Of a stretch of DNA of 64,000 nt, positions 34,183-42,903 are shown in pieces (the stretch's first letter is position 1; each line of letters starts with the position of its first letter). This DNA comes from Flavobacterium sp. N2038. GTDB lineage: Bacteria > Bacteroidota > Bacteroidia > Flavobacteriales > Flavobacteriaceae. The DNA lies in NCBI RefSeq assembly GCF_025947185.1, contig NZ_CP110001.1:1922001-1986000 (forward strand), given 5' to 3'. The notes below the pieces were generated by a model. That model ran no database searches and had not been told where the DNA came from. It worked only from the letters and a program-made list of their open reading frames with translations. The translations under genes and the position numbers were made by a program.

Positions 34183-34340
34183 TCGAATTCAATTTTGATG
34201 TTTTCGCATTTTAGGCACTTAAAAACACCTCTTTAACATAGTTTTAACTATTCTGTCATATAGTAGTTTGTTTTTCAGTATCTAATGGTTTTGAAACATT
34301 CTAAATAATAAATTAAAGATAAAACTTTAACTAAATTTGT

Positions 34341-34348
34341 TATATTTG
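34341..34348 (+). promoter_or_regulatory. -7 element for the NAD(P)-dependent dehydrogenase gene
   Basis: A perfect TATATTTG lies 52 bp before the ATG at 34401. The -33 region is not clear. Confidence 0.5.
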
Positions 34349-34400
34349 AAACAAAAACTACCAAAAAAGTTATATTATTAAAAGTAAAAAGACCTTATAA

Positions 34401-35603
34401 ATGAAATTTGGAATAATAAAAGAAAGAAAAAACCCGCCAGATCGTCGTGTGGTATTTGCTCCGGATGAGCTTGCGAAATTAAAACAACAATATCACAATG
34501 CAACTGTTGAAGTAGAAAGCTCTGATATCAGAATATTTTCTGATGATGATTATAAAAACATGGGAATTACAATTACAGATGATGTTTCTGATGCTGATGT
34601 TTTATTTGGCGTAAAAGAAGTTCCGGTTGAAAATTTGATTCCAAATAAAGCATATTTCTTTTTTTCCCATACCATCAAAAAACAGCCGCACAATAGAAAA
34701 TTATTGCAAGCGATTCTGGAAAAAAACATTGATTTGTATGATCATGAAACCATTGTTAATGAACATGATCATCGTTTAATTGGTTTCGGAAAATATGCCG
34801 GAATGGTTGGTGTTTACAACGGAATTCGTGCTTTCGGTTTAAAATTTGAATTGTTTAAACTTCCAAAAGCAGAAACACTTTCTGGAAAAGAGGCTTTGAT
34901 TATGCATTTAAAGCGTATCACAATGCCAGCCTTAAAATTTGTTGTTACCGGAACTGGAAAAGTTGGTAGCGGAGCAAAAGAAATTCTGGATGCTATAAAA
35001 GTAAAAGAAATCACGGTTGATAATTATTTAAACAAAAAATACACACAGGCTGTTTATGTTCAGCTAGATGTTTTAGAGTATAACAAGCGTAAAGATGGAC
35101 AAGTTCTGGATTTTAAGGATTTTGTAGCGCATCCTGAAGAATATGTTTCAGATTTTGAAAGATTTACGAAGGTTTCGGATATCTATTTTGCCGGACATTT
35201 TCATGCGAGTAATGCACCAATGATTTTAACTCGTGAAATGCTCAATGCAAGTGATTGTAAATTGAAAGTTGTGGCAGATATTTCCTGTGATGTAAATGGA
35301 CCAATTGCCTGTACAATTCGTTCTTCGACTATTGCAGAACCTATTTATGGATACTTTCCTCTTGAAGATAAAGAGGTAGATGTGTTTCATCCGGCAGCTG
35401 TGGCTGTAATGGCAGTAGATAATTTACCTTGTGAAATTCCGAAAGATGCGAGTGAAGGTTTTGGTGAGCAATTTATGGAATTTGTTATTCCGGCTTTCTT
35501 TAACGGAGATAAAGATGGAATCTTAAAGCGTGCTAAAATCACAGAAAAAGGAAAACTTACTCCAAGATTCAGCTATTTGCAGGATTATGTAGACGGTAAA
35601 TGA
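34401..35603 (+). CDS. NAD(P)-dependent oxidoreductase, saccharopine/alanine dehydrogenase-like
   Basis: 400 aa. The N-terminus FGIIKERKNPPDRRVVFAPDEL matches the AlaDH/PNT N-terminal domain, and FFFSHTIKKQPHNRKLL carries the conserved His of L-lysine-forming saccharopine dehydrogenases. The C-terminal Rossmann part includes VVTGTGKVGSGAKEIL (about 175-190) and VVADISCDVNGPIACT. Genome annotation in Flavobacteria often calls this alanine dehydrogenase, but the N-terminal pattern is closer to Lys1. The reaction would be reductive or oxidative handling of an amino acid. It is a single gene. Confidence 0.75.
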   Translation: MKFGIIKERKNPPDRRVVFAPDELAKLKQQYHNATVEVESSDIRIFSDDDYKNMGITITDDVSDADVLFGVKEVPVENLIPNKAYFFFSHTIKKQPHNRKLLQAILEKNIDLYDHETIVNEHDHRLIGFGKYAGMVGVYNGIRAFGLKFELFKLPKAETLSGKEALIMHLKRITMPALKFVVTGTGKVGSGAKEILDAIKVKEITVDNYLNKKYTQAVYVQLDVLEYNKRKDGQVLDFKDFVAHPEEYVSDFERFTKVSDIYFAGHFHASNAPMILTREMLNASDCKLKVVADISCDVNGPIACTIRSSTIAEPIYGYFPLEDKEVDVFHPAAVAVMAVDNLPCEIPKDASEGFGEQFMEFVIPAFFNGDKDGILKRAKITEKGKLTPRFSYLQDYVDGK

Positions 35604-35745
35604 GTTATGAATTATTAGTTATGAGTTTTGCTCATTGTTAAATTATAAAAAAGGTAAAAACATTATGTTTTTACCTTTTTGTTTTAAGAGAATTATGATT
35701 TTGTAAGTTAACTCATAACTCAAAATTCAAAATTCATAACTTGAA
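35604..35745. repeat. Intergenic inverted repeat flanking a terminator
   Basis: The left arm GAGTTATGAATTATTAGTTA (from 35603) and the right arm (about 35708-35740), which in reverse reads AAGTTATGAATTTTGAATTT, are imperfect mirror copies. They bracket the terminator at 35648 between two convergent genes. Confidence 0.6.
35648..35685 (+). terminator. Bidirectional terminator between the dehydrogenase gene and fumC
   Basis: AAAAAGGTAAAAAC, loop ATTAT, GTTTTTACCTTTTT: a 14-bp stem with T-run. It serves the convergent pair. Confidence 0.9.
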
Positions 35746-35746
35746 A

Positions 35747-37132
35747 TTAAACCATCTCCTCAGGTTTTACCCAGGCATCAAAGTCTTCTGCAGTTACGTA
35801 GCCTAAACGTACTGCTTCTTCTTTTAAAGTTGTTCCGTTTTTATGAGCGGTTTGAGCAATTTCGGCGGCTTTGTAATAGCCTATTTTAGTGTTTAAAGCG
35901 GTAACAAGCATTAGAGAGTTGTCTACTAACTCTTTGATGCGTTTATAATTTGGTTCGATTCCCTGAGCACAATGTTCGTCAAATGAAATGCAGGCATCAC
36001 CTAATAAATGAGCAGATTGTAAAAAGTTTGCGGCCATAACAGGTTTGAAAACATTTAGTTCATAATGTCCCTGCATTCCACCAACAGCAATTGCCATATC
36101 ATTTCCAATTACCTGGGCACAAACCATTGTTAAGGCTTCGCATTGTGTTGGATTTACTTTTCCGGGCATAATTGAAGATCCAGGCTCATTTTCCGGAATA
36201 TGAATTTCCCCAATGCCTGAACGTGGTCCCGAGGCCAACATTCTTACATCATTTGCAATTTTATTTAAAGAAACCGCCAATTGTTTTAGTGCTCCGTGTG
36301 TTTCAACAATTGCATCGTGTGCTGCAAGCGCTTCAAATTTATTCTCTGCGGTTACAAAAGGATGATTGGTAAATTTTGCAATATATTCGGCAACTTTTAC
36401 ATCATATCCTTTTGGAGTGTTAAGACCGGTTCCAACTGCAGTTCCGCCCAAAGCGATTTCAGATAAATGTGTCAGTGTATTTTTTAAAGCTTTTAATCCG
36501 AAGGCTAATTGAGTAGCATAACCGGAAATTTCCTGTCCTAAAGTGAGCGGTGTTGCATCCATAAGGTGTGTACGGCCAATTTTGACAACATCCTTGAATT
36601 CTATCGCTTTTTTGACAAGAGTTGTATGTAGTTTTTCTACTCCTGGAATTGTGGTTTCTACAACCATTTTGTAGGCTGCAATATGCATTCCGGTCGGGAA
36701 GGTGTCATTTGATGACTGTGATTTATTGACATCATCGTTGGCTTTGATGAATTGTTCGCCTTCGCCAATTTCAAAACCTTTAAGAACCTGAGCACGGTTA
36801 GCAATTACTTCATTAACATTCATGTTACTTTGCGTTCCCGAACCTGTTTGCCAGATTACCAATGGAAATTGATCGTCTAGTTTTCCTTCGAGAATTTCGT
36901 CACACACTGCTGCGATGGCATCTCTTTTTTCGATTGGTAAAACGCCTAAATCGTAATTAGCATAAGCGGCTGCTTTTTTTAAGTAAGCAAAACCTTCTAT
37001 AATTTCTTTTGGCATAGATGCCGATGGTCCTATTTTAAAATTATTTCTGGAACGTTCTGTTTGTGCTCCCCAATACTTATCGGCAGGGACCTGAACTTCG
37101 CCCATGGTGTCTTTTTCTATACGGTATTTCAT
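35747..37132 (-). CDS. fumC: Fumarate hydratase, class II
   Basis: 461 aa, full length. It has the fumarase/aspartase signature G318[10 protein letters not shown] (catalytic Ser region), the substrate-binding [17 protein letters not shown] block and the N-terminal [22 protein letters not shown]. It converts fumarate to malate in the citric acid cycle. The enzyme is iron-free. It is a single gene convergent with the dehydrogenase. Confidence 0.97.
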   Translation of the reverse strand: MKYRIEKDTMGEVQVPADKYWGAQTERSRNNFKIGPSASMPKEIIEGFAYLKKAAAYANYDLGVLPIEKRDAIAAVCDEILEGKLDDQFPLVIWQTGSGTQSNMNVNEVIANRAQVLKGFEIGEGEQFIKANDDVNKSQSSNDTFPTGMHIAAYKMVVETTIPGVEKLHTTLVKKAIEFKDVVKIGRTHLMDATPLTLGQEISGYATQLAFGLKALKNTLTHLSEIALGGTAVGTGLNTPKGYDVKVAEYIAKFTNHPFVTAENKFEALAAHDAIVETHGALKQLAVSLNKIANDVRMLASGPRSGIGEIHIPENEPGSSIMPGKVNPTQCEALTMVCAQVIGNDMAIAVGGMQGHYELNVFKPVMAANFLQSAHLLGDACISFDEHCAQGIEPNYKRIKELVDNSLMLVTALNTKIGYYKAAEIAQTAHKNGTTLKEEAVRLGYVTAEDFDAWVKPEEMV

Positions 37133-37194
37133 TTTGTTGTTTGTAAAATGTTATTTAAAAAATGTAAAGTGTATTTGTCTTATCTTTTGAAAAC

Positions 37195-37283
37195 GAGTTC
37201 TATAGCCCTGATGGAAGCGGCATCCTTTTATGGTGGCGTTCACCATAAAAGATATAGCGGACAGCAGGAAGCAGCTCCCGAAA
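37195..37283 (+). ncRNA. Candidate structured RNA element (Flavo-1-like)
   Basis: A GC-richer island in AT-rich intergenic DNA. It contains GAGTT...AGCTC outer pairing, CCTG...CAGG, the block TAGCCCTGATGGAAGCGGCA, an 11-bp hairpin CTTTTATGGTG/CACCATAAAAG, then GATATAGCGGACAGCAGGAA. From memory, near-identical elements are scattered through Flavobacterium genomes and resemble the Flavo-1 motif; I could not check this. Strand is uncertain. The rest of the 37133-37461 gap is plain AT-rich DNA plus the promoter at 37404. Confidence 0.55.
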
Positions 37284-37403
37284 ATTAGTATAATTTTTAA
37301 TAAACTCTTTGTTTAAAAGGCCTCGCAATCAAAAAAAAGCTTATTTAAAATGAGTATAAATATACGCATAAATGTTATTTCATGAAAATTGATTTAGATT
37401 TTA

Positions 37404-37434
37404 TTGCTGAAAAACAATATATAACCTACATTTG
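37404..37434 (+). promoter_or_regulatory. Promoter of the 57-aa membrane protein gene
   Basis: TTG at 37404-37406, a 20-bp spacer and the perfect -7 element TACATTTG at 37427-37434. The ATG is at 37462. Confidence 0.7.
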
Positions 37435-37461
37435 TCGTAACATTCAAAAATTCCGGAAAAC

Positions 37462-37635
37462 ATGTTTGAATTTTCACAGTACTTAGGCTTTTTACTTTTC
37501 TTAACCATTCTTACTATAGGATTTTGGTTAATGTTTTTCTTAGTTGGTTTCGTATCTTATTGGGTTACGGGAGCAAGCTGGGAAATGTTCAAAGAAAAGA
37601 GAGCTAAAAAAAGACAAGAAGAGCAATCTATTTAA
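37462..37635 (+). CDS. Small membrane protein, 57 aa
   Basis: The reading frame MFEFSQYLGFLLFLTILTIG... ends at TAA 37633-37635. One long or two short hydrophobic segments (about residues 7-37: FLLFLTILTIGFWLMFFLVG) are followed by a charged tail ending KEKRAKKRQEEQSI. A consensus promoter lies upstream and a strong terminator 17 bp downstream, so it is a real transcription unit. Function unknown. Confidence 0.7.
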   Translation: MFEFSQYLGFLLFLTILTIGFWLMFFLVGFVSYWVTGASWEMFKEKRAKKRQEEQSI

Positions 37636-37652
37636 TTTTAGATTGATGTCAT

Positions 37653-37683
37653 AAAAAAAGAACCCTTTTGGGTTCTTTTTTTT
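37653..37683 (+). terminator. Terminator after the small membrane protein
   Basis: AAAAAAAGAACCC, loop TTTT, GGGTTCTTTTTTTT: a 13-bp stem ending in a T-run. Confidence 0.92.
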
Positions 37684-37692
37684 GTTTAAAAG

Positions 37693-37800
37693 AGAAATTC
37701 CAAATTCCAATCTTTCATTGGTAAATTCTAAAAAAGAAATTCCAAATCCCAATTGGTAAAGTTGGAATTTGGAATTTGAGATTTTTAGTATTGGAATTTT
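37693..37800. repeat. Intergenic repeat, AAATTCCAAATTCCAA type
   Basis: Two forward copies (GAAATTCCAAATTCCAAT at about 37693 and GAAATTCCAAATCCCAAT at about 37736) and two inverted copies (GTTGGAATTTGGAATTTGAG at about 37761 and ATTGGAATTTT at about 37790). A related palindrome lies at 42841. Confidence 0.65.
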
Positions 37801-37808
37801 AGTTAATG

Positions 37809-40268
37809 TTAACCTGGAAAGTCTCCGCCGCCATCACCTTCTTTAGGCTGTCCGCCTTTTTCTCTTTCACTTTTTGGTTTGTTGAAACGATAAGTGAATG
37901 ATAAGTTGAACTGACGTTTACGAAATTGCATTTCGCTATAAGATGTCTGGCTTTCAAGAGTTGTAGCATTTTGAAGGTACGTATAGGATCTCATAATTCT
38001 TGAGTTGAAAATATCGCTGATGTTGAAAGCAATTGTTCCTTTGTCTTTTAGAACATCTTTGCTAAATGCAGTATTCATCCCAAATTGATCTAAGTTTTTT
38101 CCCTGAGCTGTTTTTTGTTCACCATTGTATGTGGCGTTTAATTGCCAGTCTATTTTGTAAGGTAAAGTTAATTTTGAGTTGATTCTGGCAAACCAGGTGT
38201 TGGCTTGATTGTCAAGATTTTGTACAACTGTATTGCCATTGAAATCAACATAAGTGTTTTCTCCCGTTGTTTTTACATTGTAAAGGTTGAAGTTACTGTT
38301 AATTCTCCACCATTTGAAAGGAGTATAATTGAATGTGAATTCGAAACCAAATTTTTGCTCTTTTCCTAGGTTAATAGGTCGGTTTAGAATAACCGGAATA
38401 CCATCAACTAATTTACCATTTGGAGTTCTCACAAAGCTGAAAACATCTTTTGTATCTTCAAAATAAGCAGATGAACTGAAAGTTACTTTATCCCAACGCT
38501 TGATGTAGCCAATATCGTACTTGTCAGTTAAAGACGGATCTAAATCCGGATTTCCCTGAAAAATATTGATGTTACTTGAATAGTTAACCGCAGGATTCAT
38601 AAAACGTCCTCTTGGTCTTGTTAAGCGTTTACTGTAACTTGCTGTAAAATTACTCTGATCTGAAATTTCGTAGCTAATAAATGCGCTAGGAAAGAGGTTG
38701 TTGTATTTTTTTGTATTGAAATCATTCGTGTCTAATAAGTTGACATGAATGTTGGTGTCTTCCCAGCGTAAACCAAATAAATAAGAGAATTTATTTACTT
38801 TAAGACCATATTGCGTGTAAATCGCGTTGATGTTTTCTTTGTATTCTAAGGTATTTGATAAGTTCGGATCTTTTACGTCATTTTCATCTTTTACAAAATA
38901 CTCATTATTCAAATCTCCAAAACTACCTTTATATCCGGCCTCAAATTGACTTCCTTTTCCTAATGGCAAAACATAATCGGCTTGTAATAATACTTGTTTT
39001 TGAACCTGGTCGTTTAATGTTGTATTGTAATTTGGAGAAGCTGTGATGGTGCTGTTACTGTCATCATCATTTTTTGAAATCGATAAGTCGGCGGTAAGTT
39101 TGTGTCCTTTATCGTTAAAATTTTTAATTAAATTAGAAGTGTATTCTATATTTTGATTTCCGGTATCACCATTGTTTAAACGGAAAGAGGTTCCTGTAAA
39201 GTTATGTGATGCATCGAAATTGTTGTAATTAATTAAATCTCTTGTATCTCCCGAGTTTTTTTGATAATTGATAGCATTTGTCCAGAAAGTGGTTGGAGTA
39301 ATAGTCCATTCAACTCCGGCTCTTCCGTTAAAACCATCCGAAGTTCTTTTGGTATCGCGATCTTCATCCAGATATCCTTTAGGAGTTCCGTTAGCGTTTA
39401 AATATTCGGTATTAGTTAAACCGGAACCTTCATTGGTTCTATGGTTGTATCCCATAGTGGTGAAGTAGTTTAATTTTTCGGTTTTATAATTTAAGTTGGC
39501 ACTTAAACCATATGCTTCAGGAATTCCTGTTGAGGCAATAAAAGTACCGTTAAAGCCTTGGTTTTTACCTTTTTTTAGAATAATATTGATTAATCCTGAA
39601 CCTCCTTCGGCATCATAACGTGCAGATGGATTGGTGATTACTTCAACTTTATCGATGGCATCGGCAGGAAGCTGACGTAGAGCCTCAGCAATATTTATGG
39701 CTGTTGATGGGCGCCCGTCTATTAAAATTCTGATATTATCACTTCCTCTTAAGCTTACATTTCCTTCGGTATCAACAGAAACTGAAGGAACATTGTCAAG
39801 AACATCACTTACAGTTCCTCCTTTTACCATCATGTCCTGACCAACATTATAAACTTTTTTGTCTAGTTTAATTTCAACTGTCGATTTCTCAGCACGAACA
39901 ACTACTTCGCTTAATTGCGCAGCATCTTCTGAAAGGTTTACAACTCCAAGATTGGTGTCTCCTGAGATATTTTTTCCTTTTATTTCGGTTGCTTTAAAAG
40001 AAATAAATTCAACCTTTATGTCATAGGTTCCCGGTGCAACTGCTACTTCAAATTCGCCTTTTGGATTGGTAATCCCTCCCGCTATAACTTTGGTATCATT
40101 TGGAGCCATAATCGATACAGTCGCATACTCCAGAGGTTGTTTGCTTACTTTCTCAAAAACTTTTCCGGTTACTTTTACCTTGTTCTTACCAGGAGGTGCC
40201 TGTTGTGCGTAGTTGTAAAAACTTGTAAAAAACAGCACAAGGAGTACAGCAAATTTCAATTTTTTCAT
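37809..40268 (-). CDS. Outer-membrane beta-barrel receptor-like protein with carboxypeptidase-regulatory domain
   Basis: 819 aa from the ATG at 40268, where the signal peptide MKKLKFAVLLVLFFTSF begins. An upstream ATG at 40304 adds 12 polar residues. Layout: a CarboxypepD_reg-like domain (about 30-110: VKVTGKVFEKVSKQPLEYATVSI), a TonB plug-like domain (about 120-225: MMVKGGTVSDVLDNVPSVSVD, AEGGSGLINIILKKGKNQGF) and an OMP_b-brl_3-type barrel. The tail is rich in Gly, Glu and Lys (GGQPKEGDGGGDFPG). It has no classical TonB box or SusD partner. It may import or export a ligand or act in envelope assembly. Confidence 0.88.
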   Translation of the reverse strand: MKKLKFAVLLVLFFTSFYNYAQQAPPGKNKVKVTGKVFEKVSKQPLEYATVSIMAPNDTKVIAGGITNPKGEFEVAVAPGTYDIKVEFISFKATEIKGKNISGDTNLGVVNLSEDAAQLSEVVVRAEKSTVEIKLDKKVYNVGQDMMVKGGTVSDVLDNVPSVSVDTEGNVSLRGSDNIRILIDGRPSTAINIAEALRQLPADAIDKVEVITNPSARYDAEGGSGLINIILKKGKNQGFNGTFIASTGIPEAYGLSANLNYKTEKLNYFTTMGYNHRTNEGSGLTNTEYLNANGTPKGYLDEDRDTKRTSDGFNGRAGVEWTITPTTFWTNAINYQKNSGDTRDLINYNNFDASHNFTGTSFRLNNGDTGNQNIEYTSNLIKNFNDKGHKLTADLSISKNDDDSNSTITASPNYNTTLNDQVQKQVLLQADYVLPLGKGSQFEAGYKGSFGDLNNEYFVKDENDVKDPNLSNTLEYKENINAIYTQYGLKVNKFSYLFGLRWEDTNIHVNLLDTNDFNTKKYNNLFPSAFISYEISDQSNFTASYSKRLTRPRGRFMNPAVNYSSNINIFQGNPDLDPSLTDKYDIGYIKRWDKVTFSSSAYFEDTKDVFSFVRTPNGKLVDGIPVILNRPINLGKEQKFGFEFTFNYTPFKWWRINSNFNLYNVKTTGENTYVDFNGNTVVQNLDNQANTWFARINSKLTLPYKIDWQLNATYNGEQKTAQGKNLDQFGMNTAFSKDVLKDKGTIAFNISDIFNSRIMRSYTYLQNATTLESQTSYSEMQFRKRQFNLSFTYRFNKPKSEREKGGQPKEGDGGGDFPG

Positions 40269-40301
40269 TGTGATTTTTGGTTTCTTTTGATCGTTAGACG
40301 A

Positions 40302-40309
40302 CAAATGTA
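40302..40309 (-). promoter_or_regulatory. -7 element for the beta-barrel protein gene
   Basis: The minus strand reads TACATTTG 34 bp upstream of the ATG at 40268. Its position also supports the later start codon, because the longer frame would begin inside the promoter. Confidence 0.6.
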
Positions 40310-40363
40310 GCTTTTGGTTTAAAGAGCTGAATCACAAAAAAATGTTAATTTACCTTTTTATAA

Positions 40364-40708
40364 TCAATCTAAAAAAGAAGCTACAAGGTCTAAATCTCGT
40401 CCAATAATTGCCTTTCCGTCTTTAATAACGATCGGACGTTCAATTAAAATAGGATGATCTGCCATTGCCTGAATAATTTCGTCATTGCTTAGATTCTTGC
40501 CTTTATAATTTTCTGTCCAGATAGCTTCTTTAACTCGTACTAATTGAATGGGATCCAGATTTAGTTTTTCTAGTAATTCTTTTAGCCCATTAAAACCTGG
40601 GGTATCTGTTAAATACGGAATGATTTCATATTCTTGTTTTGTCTGATCAATAAAAGCAAGACAGTTTCTAGATTTGCCACAACGTGGGTTATGATAAATT
40701 TGTATCAT
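40364..40708 (-). CDS. arsC: ArsC/Spx-family arsenate reductase-like protein
   Basis: 114 aa from the ATG at 40708; a longer frame starts at 40771 but lies upstream in promoter DNA. Active-site C10 in YHNPRCGKSRN and the basic motif PILIERPIVI are diagnostic of glutaredoxin-dependent ArsC. No arsR, arsB or arsM gene is nearby, so it may be a housekeeping thiol protein of the YffB type rather than a true arsenic resistance gene. Confidence 0.85.
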   Translation of the reverse strand: MIQIYHNPRCGKSRNCLAFIDQTKQEYEIIPYLTDTPGFNGLKELLEKLNLDPIQLVRVKEAIWTENYKGKNLSNDEIIQAMADHPILIERPIVIKDGKAIIGRDLDLVASFLD

Positions 40709-40768
40709 TTTGTTATATTTTAGATGTTCTACGACTGATAAAATAAAAAATTGGTATTTTAGCGAGAC

Positions 40769-40776
40769 CAAAAGTA
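40769..40776 (-). promoter_or_regulatory. -7 element for the arsC-like gene
   Basis: The minus strand reads TACTTTTG about 60 bp before the ATG at 40708. Confidence 0.45.
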
Positions 40777-40819
40777 AGATTTAGTTACTAAATTGTATTC
40801 TCATTTAAATTTAAAATTT

Positions 40820-41746
40820 ATGTTTTTAGAACAAGGAATTAAAACTCAAAATAAATTTGGGCTATATCTTGTAGGATCTGTCTTAATTATTATCGCTTCG
40901 TTTATTGGTCAGATCCCTTTTTCAGCGGCAGTTTTATATTCTAGTTTTATAAATAAAAAAGAAGTTCCGACAGATGATGCAGCGGTAATGAAAATCTTTG
41001 AACCAAATTTAACATTGTTTCTGGTAATGATTTCGTTTGCCTTTGCTTTGGTGGGTGTTTATTTTGTGGTAAAATATATTCATCATCAGACCTTTTTGTC
41101 TGTAACCACTTCCAGAAAAAAAGTAGATTGGAAACGTATTTTGTTTTCATTTGGGCTTTGGTCTTTTTTTTCGGTATTGAGTTTTGTCGCGGTTTATTTT
41201 AAATCACCAGAGAGTTTTGTTTGGAATTTTAAGTTGGTTCCGTTTCTGATTTTATTCGTTGTAGGTTCAGTATTGATTCCGATTCAAACTACTACAGAGG
41301 AATATGTTTTTAGAGGATATCTAATGCAGGGTTTTGCTAATCTGGCCAGAAATAGATGGTTTCCACTATTAATGACTTCAATTATTTTCGGAAGCTTGCA
41401 TATTTTTAATCCTGAGGTTGAAAAAATGGGTTATATTGTAATGGTCTATTATATAGGGACTGGCTTGTTTTTAGGAGTTATTACGCTTATGGATGAAGGA
41501 ATGGAATTAGCACTTGGTTTTCATGCGGCTAATAACCTGGTTGGGGCATTGTTAGTAACTTCAGATTGGTCAGTTTTTCAGACGCATTCTATTTTTAAGG
41601 ATATGTCTGAGCCTTCAGCCGGTTTTGATGTGATTTTGCCAGTTGTAGTGGTTTATCCAATTTTGCTTTTTATCTTTAGTAAAAAATATAATTGGACCAA
41701 TTGGAAAGAAAGATTAACGGGAGAAATTAATGTTTTGGAATCTTAA
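40820..41746 (+). CDS. CPBP-family intramembrane metalloprotease
   Basis: 308 aa from the ATG at 40820. About seven to eight membrane helices. The glutamate motif E160-E161-Y-V-F-R165 (TTEEYVFRGYLMQG) and the later metal His motifs IIFGSLHIFNP and GFHAANNLVG define the Abi/CPBP fold. In Bacteroidota such genes commonly sit beside menaquinone genes without a known link. The gap to the next gene is only 15 bp, so the two are co-transcribed. Confidence 0.9.
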   Translation: MFLEQGIKTQNKFGLYLVGSVLIIIASFIGQIPFSAAVLYSSFINKKEVPTDDAAVMKIFEPNLTLFLVMISFAFALVGVYFVVKYIHHQTFLSVTTSRKKVDWKRILFSFGLWSFFSVLSFVAVYFKSPESFVWNFKLVPFLILFVVGSVLIPIQTTTEEYVFRGYLMQGFANLARNRWFPLLMTSIIFGSLHIFNPEVEKMGYIVMVYYIGTGLFLGVITLMDEGMELALGFHAANNLVGALLVTSDWSVFQTHSIFKDMSEPSAGFDVILPVVVVYPILLFIFSKKYNWTNWKERLTGEINVLES

Positions 41747-41761
41747 AAAGAAATAAATACC

Positions 41762-42805
41762 ATGTTGGAGTTAACACATAAAAAAGTACACAACTATTTC
41801 AAATTAAACGGTTATCACTTAAACGCAAAAGATTTGTGTCGTGTAGGATACAGTTTTATAAAAGAAGGTGATGCTTATGAAAGAGCTATCGGAGAATTTT
41901 TTCTGGATTGGTTTGATCATAAGGATTATATCGAAATGACCACTTCTGGAACTACAGGACTTCCTAAATTGGTGAGATTAGAGAAGAAGGCAATGATTCA
42001 ATCAGCATTGGCTACAGGAGATTTCTTTGGCCTGGAGCCAGGAAATAAAGCTTTGCTTTGTCTGCCAACGCAATTTATTGCAGGTAAAATGATGCTGGTT
42101 CGCAGTTTGATTTTAGGATTAGAATTAGATGTTGTTGTTCCAAGCACAGAGCCATTGGCTTATAATAATAAGCAGTATGATTTTGTAGCGATGGTACCTT
42201 TGCAAGTTCAAAATTCGATTGAAAAACTTGGAAATATAAAAAAGTTAATCATTGGCGGAGCAAAAATTGACAGCGCCCTTGAGGAGAAGCTTTTGCCATT
42301 AAAAACAGATATTTACGAAACCTACGGAATGACGGAAACCATAACGCATATTGCTGCTAAAAAAGTGGGAGTGAAAGCTTTTTCGATTTTGCCAAATGTA
42401 AAAATTCAGAAAGATGACCGTGGTTGTCTGGTAATTTATGTTTCGTCTATTTCTGATGAACCGATTGTTACTAATGATTTGATAGATTTAGTAAATGAAA
42501 ACCAATTCACTTTTTTAGGAAGAATAGATAATGTTATAAATAGTGGAGGAGTGAAGCTGATTCCGGAACAGATAGAAGCTAAATTAATTGGAAAAATTAC
42601 CAATAGGTTTTTTGTTACCGGAGTTCCCGATACGGTTTTAGGTGAAAAATTAATTTTGGTTATTGAAGGAGAAAAACAGGATTTTGCACCTGATTTTTTT
42701 GATGTTTTAGGGAAATTTGAAAAACCAAAAGAAATTGTTTTTGTTCCTAAATTTAAAGAAAATGAAAATGGAAAATTGTTACGTAAACCAAGTTTACAAG
42801 ATTAA
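41762..42805 (+). CDS. menE: AMP-binding enzyme, o-succinylbenzoate-CoA ligase (MenE)-like
   Basis: 347 aa, short for an adenylating enzyme but normal for Flavobacteria MenE. P-loop TTSGTTGLPK, A5 motif YETYGMTETITHIA and the C-terminal block GRIDNVINSGGVKLIPEQIE. The last Lys-containing motif (ENGKLLRKP) completes the adenylation domain. It would activate o-succinylbenzoate for menaquinone synthesis. No other men gene is in view, so the assignment rests on length and family. Confidence 0.78.
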   Translation: MLELTHKKVHNYFKLNGYHLNAKDLCRVGYSFIKEGDAYERAIGEFFLDWFDHKDYIEMTTSGTTGLPKLVRLEKKAMIQSALATGDFFGLEPGNKALLCLPTQFIAGKMMLVRSLILGLELDVVVPSTEPLAYNNKQYDFVAMVPLQVQNSIEKLGNIKKLIIGGAKIDSALEEKLLPLKTDIYETYGMTETITHIAAKKVGVKAFSILPNVKIQKDDRGCLVIYVSSISDEPIVTNDLIDLVNENQFTFLGRIDNVINSGGVKLIPEQIEAKLIGKITNRFFVTGVPDTVLGEKLILVIEGEKQDFAPDFFDVLGKFEKPKEIVFVPKFKENENGKLLRKPSLQD

Positions 42806-42840
42806 ATTCCAATTCGTTATATAAATATTGAAGAAAAAAT

Positions 42841-42879
42841 AAATCCCAAACTCCAGTATAAAGTTGGAATTTGGGATTT
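42841..42879. repeat. Palindromic intergenic repeat between menE and rsmB-like
   Basis: AAATCCCAAACTCCA pairs with TTGGAATTTGGGATTT (15 bp, one mismatch). It resembles the element at 37693-37800 and may act as a weak bidirectional terminator for the convergent genes. A further AAATTCCAA copy is at about 42804. Confidence 0.65.
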
Positions 42880-42903
42880 TGAATATTTAATATTTATAAA
42901 AGC

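Noticed and set aside
37061..37288. 75-aa frame from inside fumC into the structured element
   Set aside because: It begins inside fumC on the opposite strand and runs through the RNA-like element; no coding features.
40364..40708. Arsenic resistance cluster
   Set aside because: Only the ArsC-like gene is present; no ars regulator or efflux pump is nearby.
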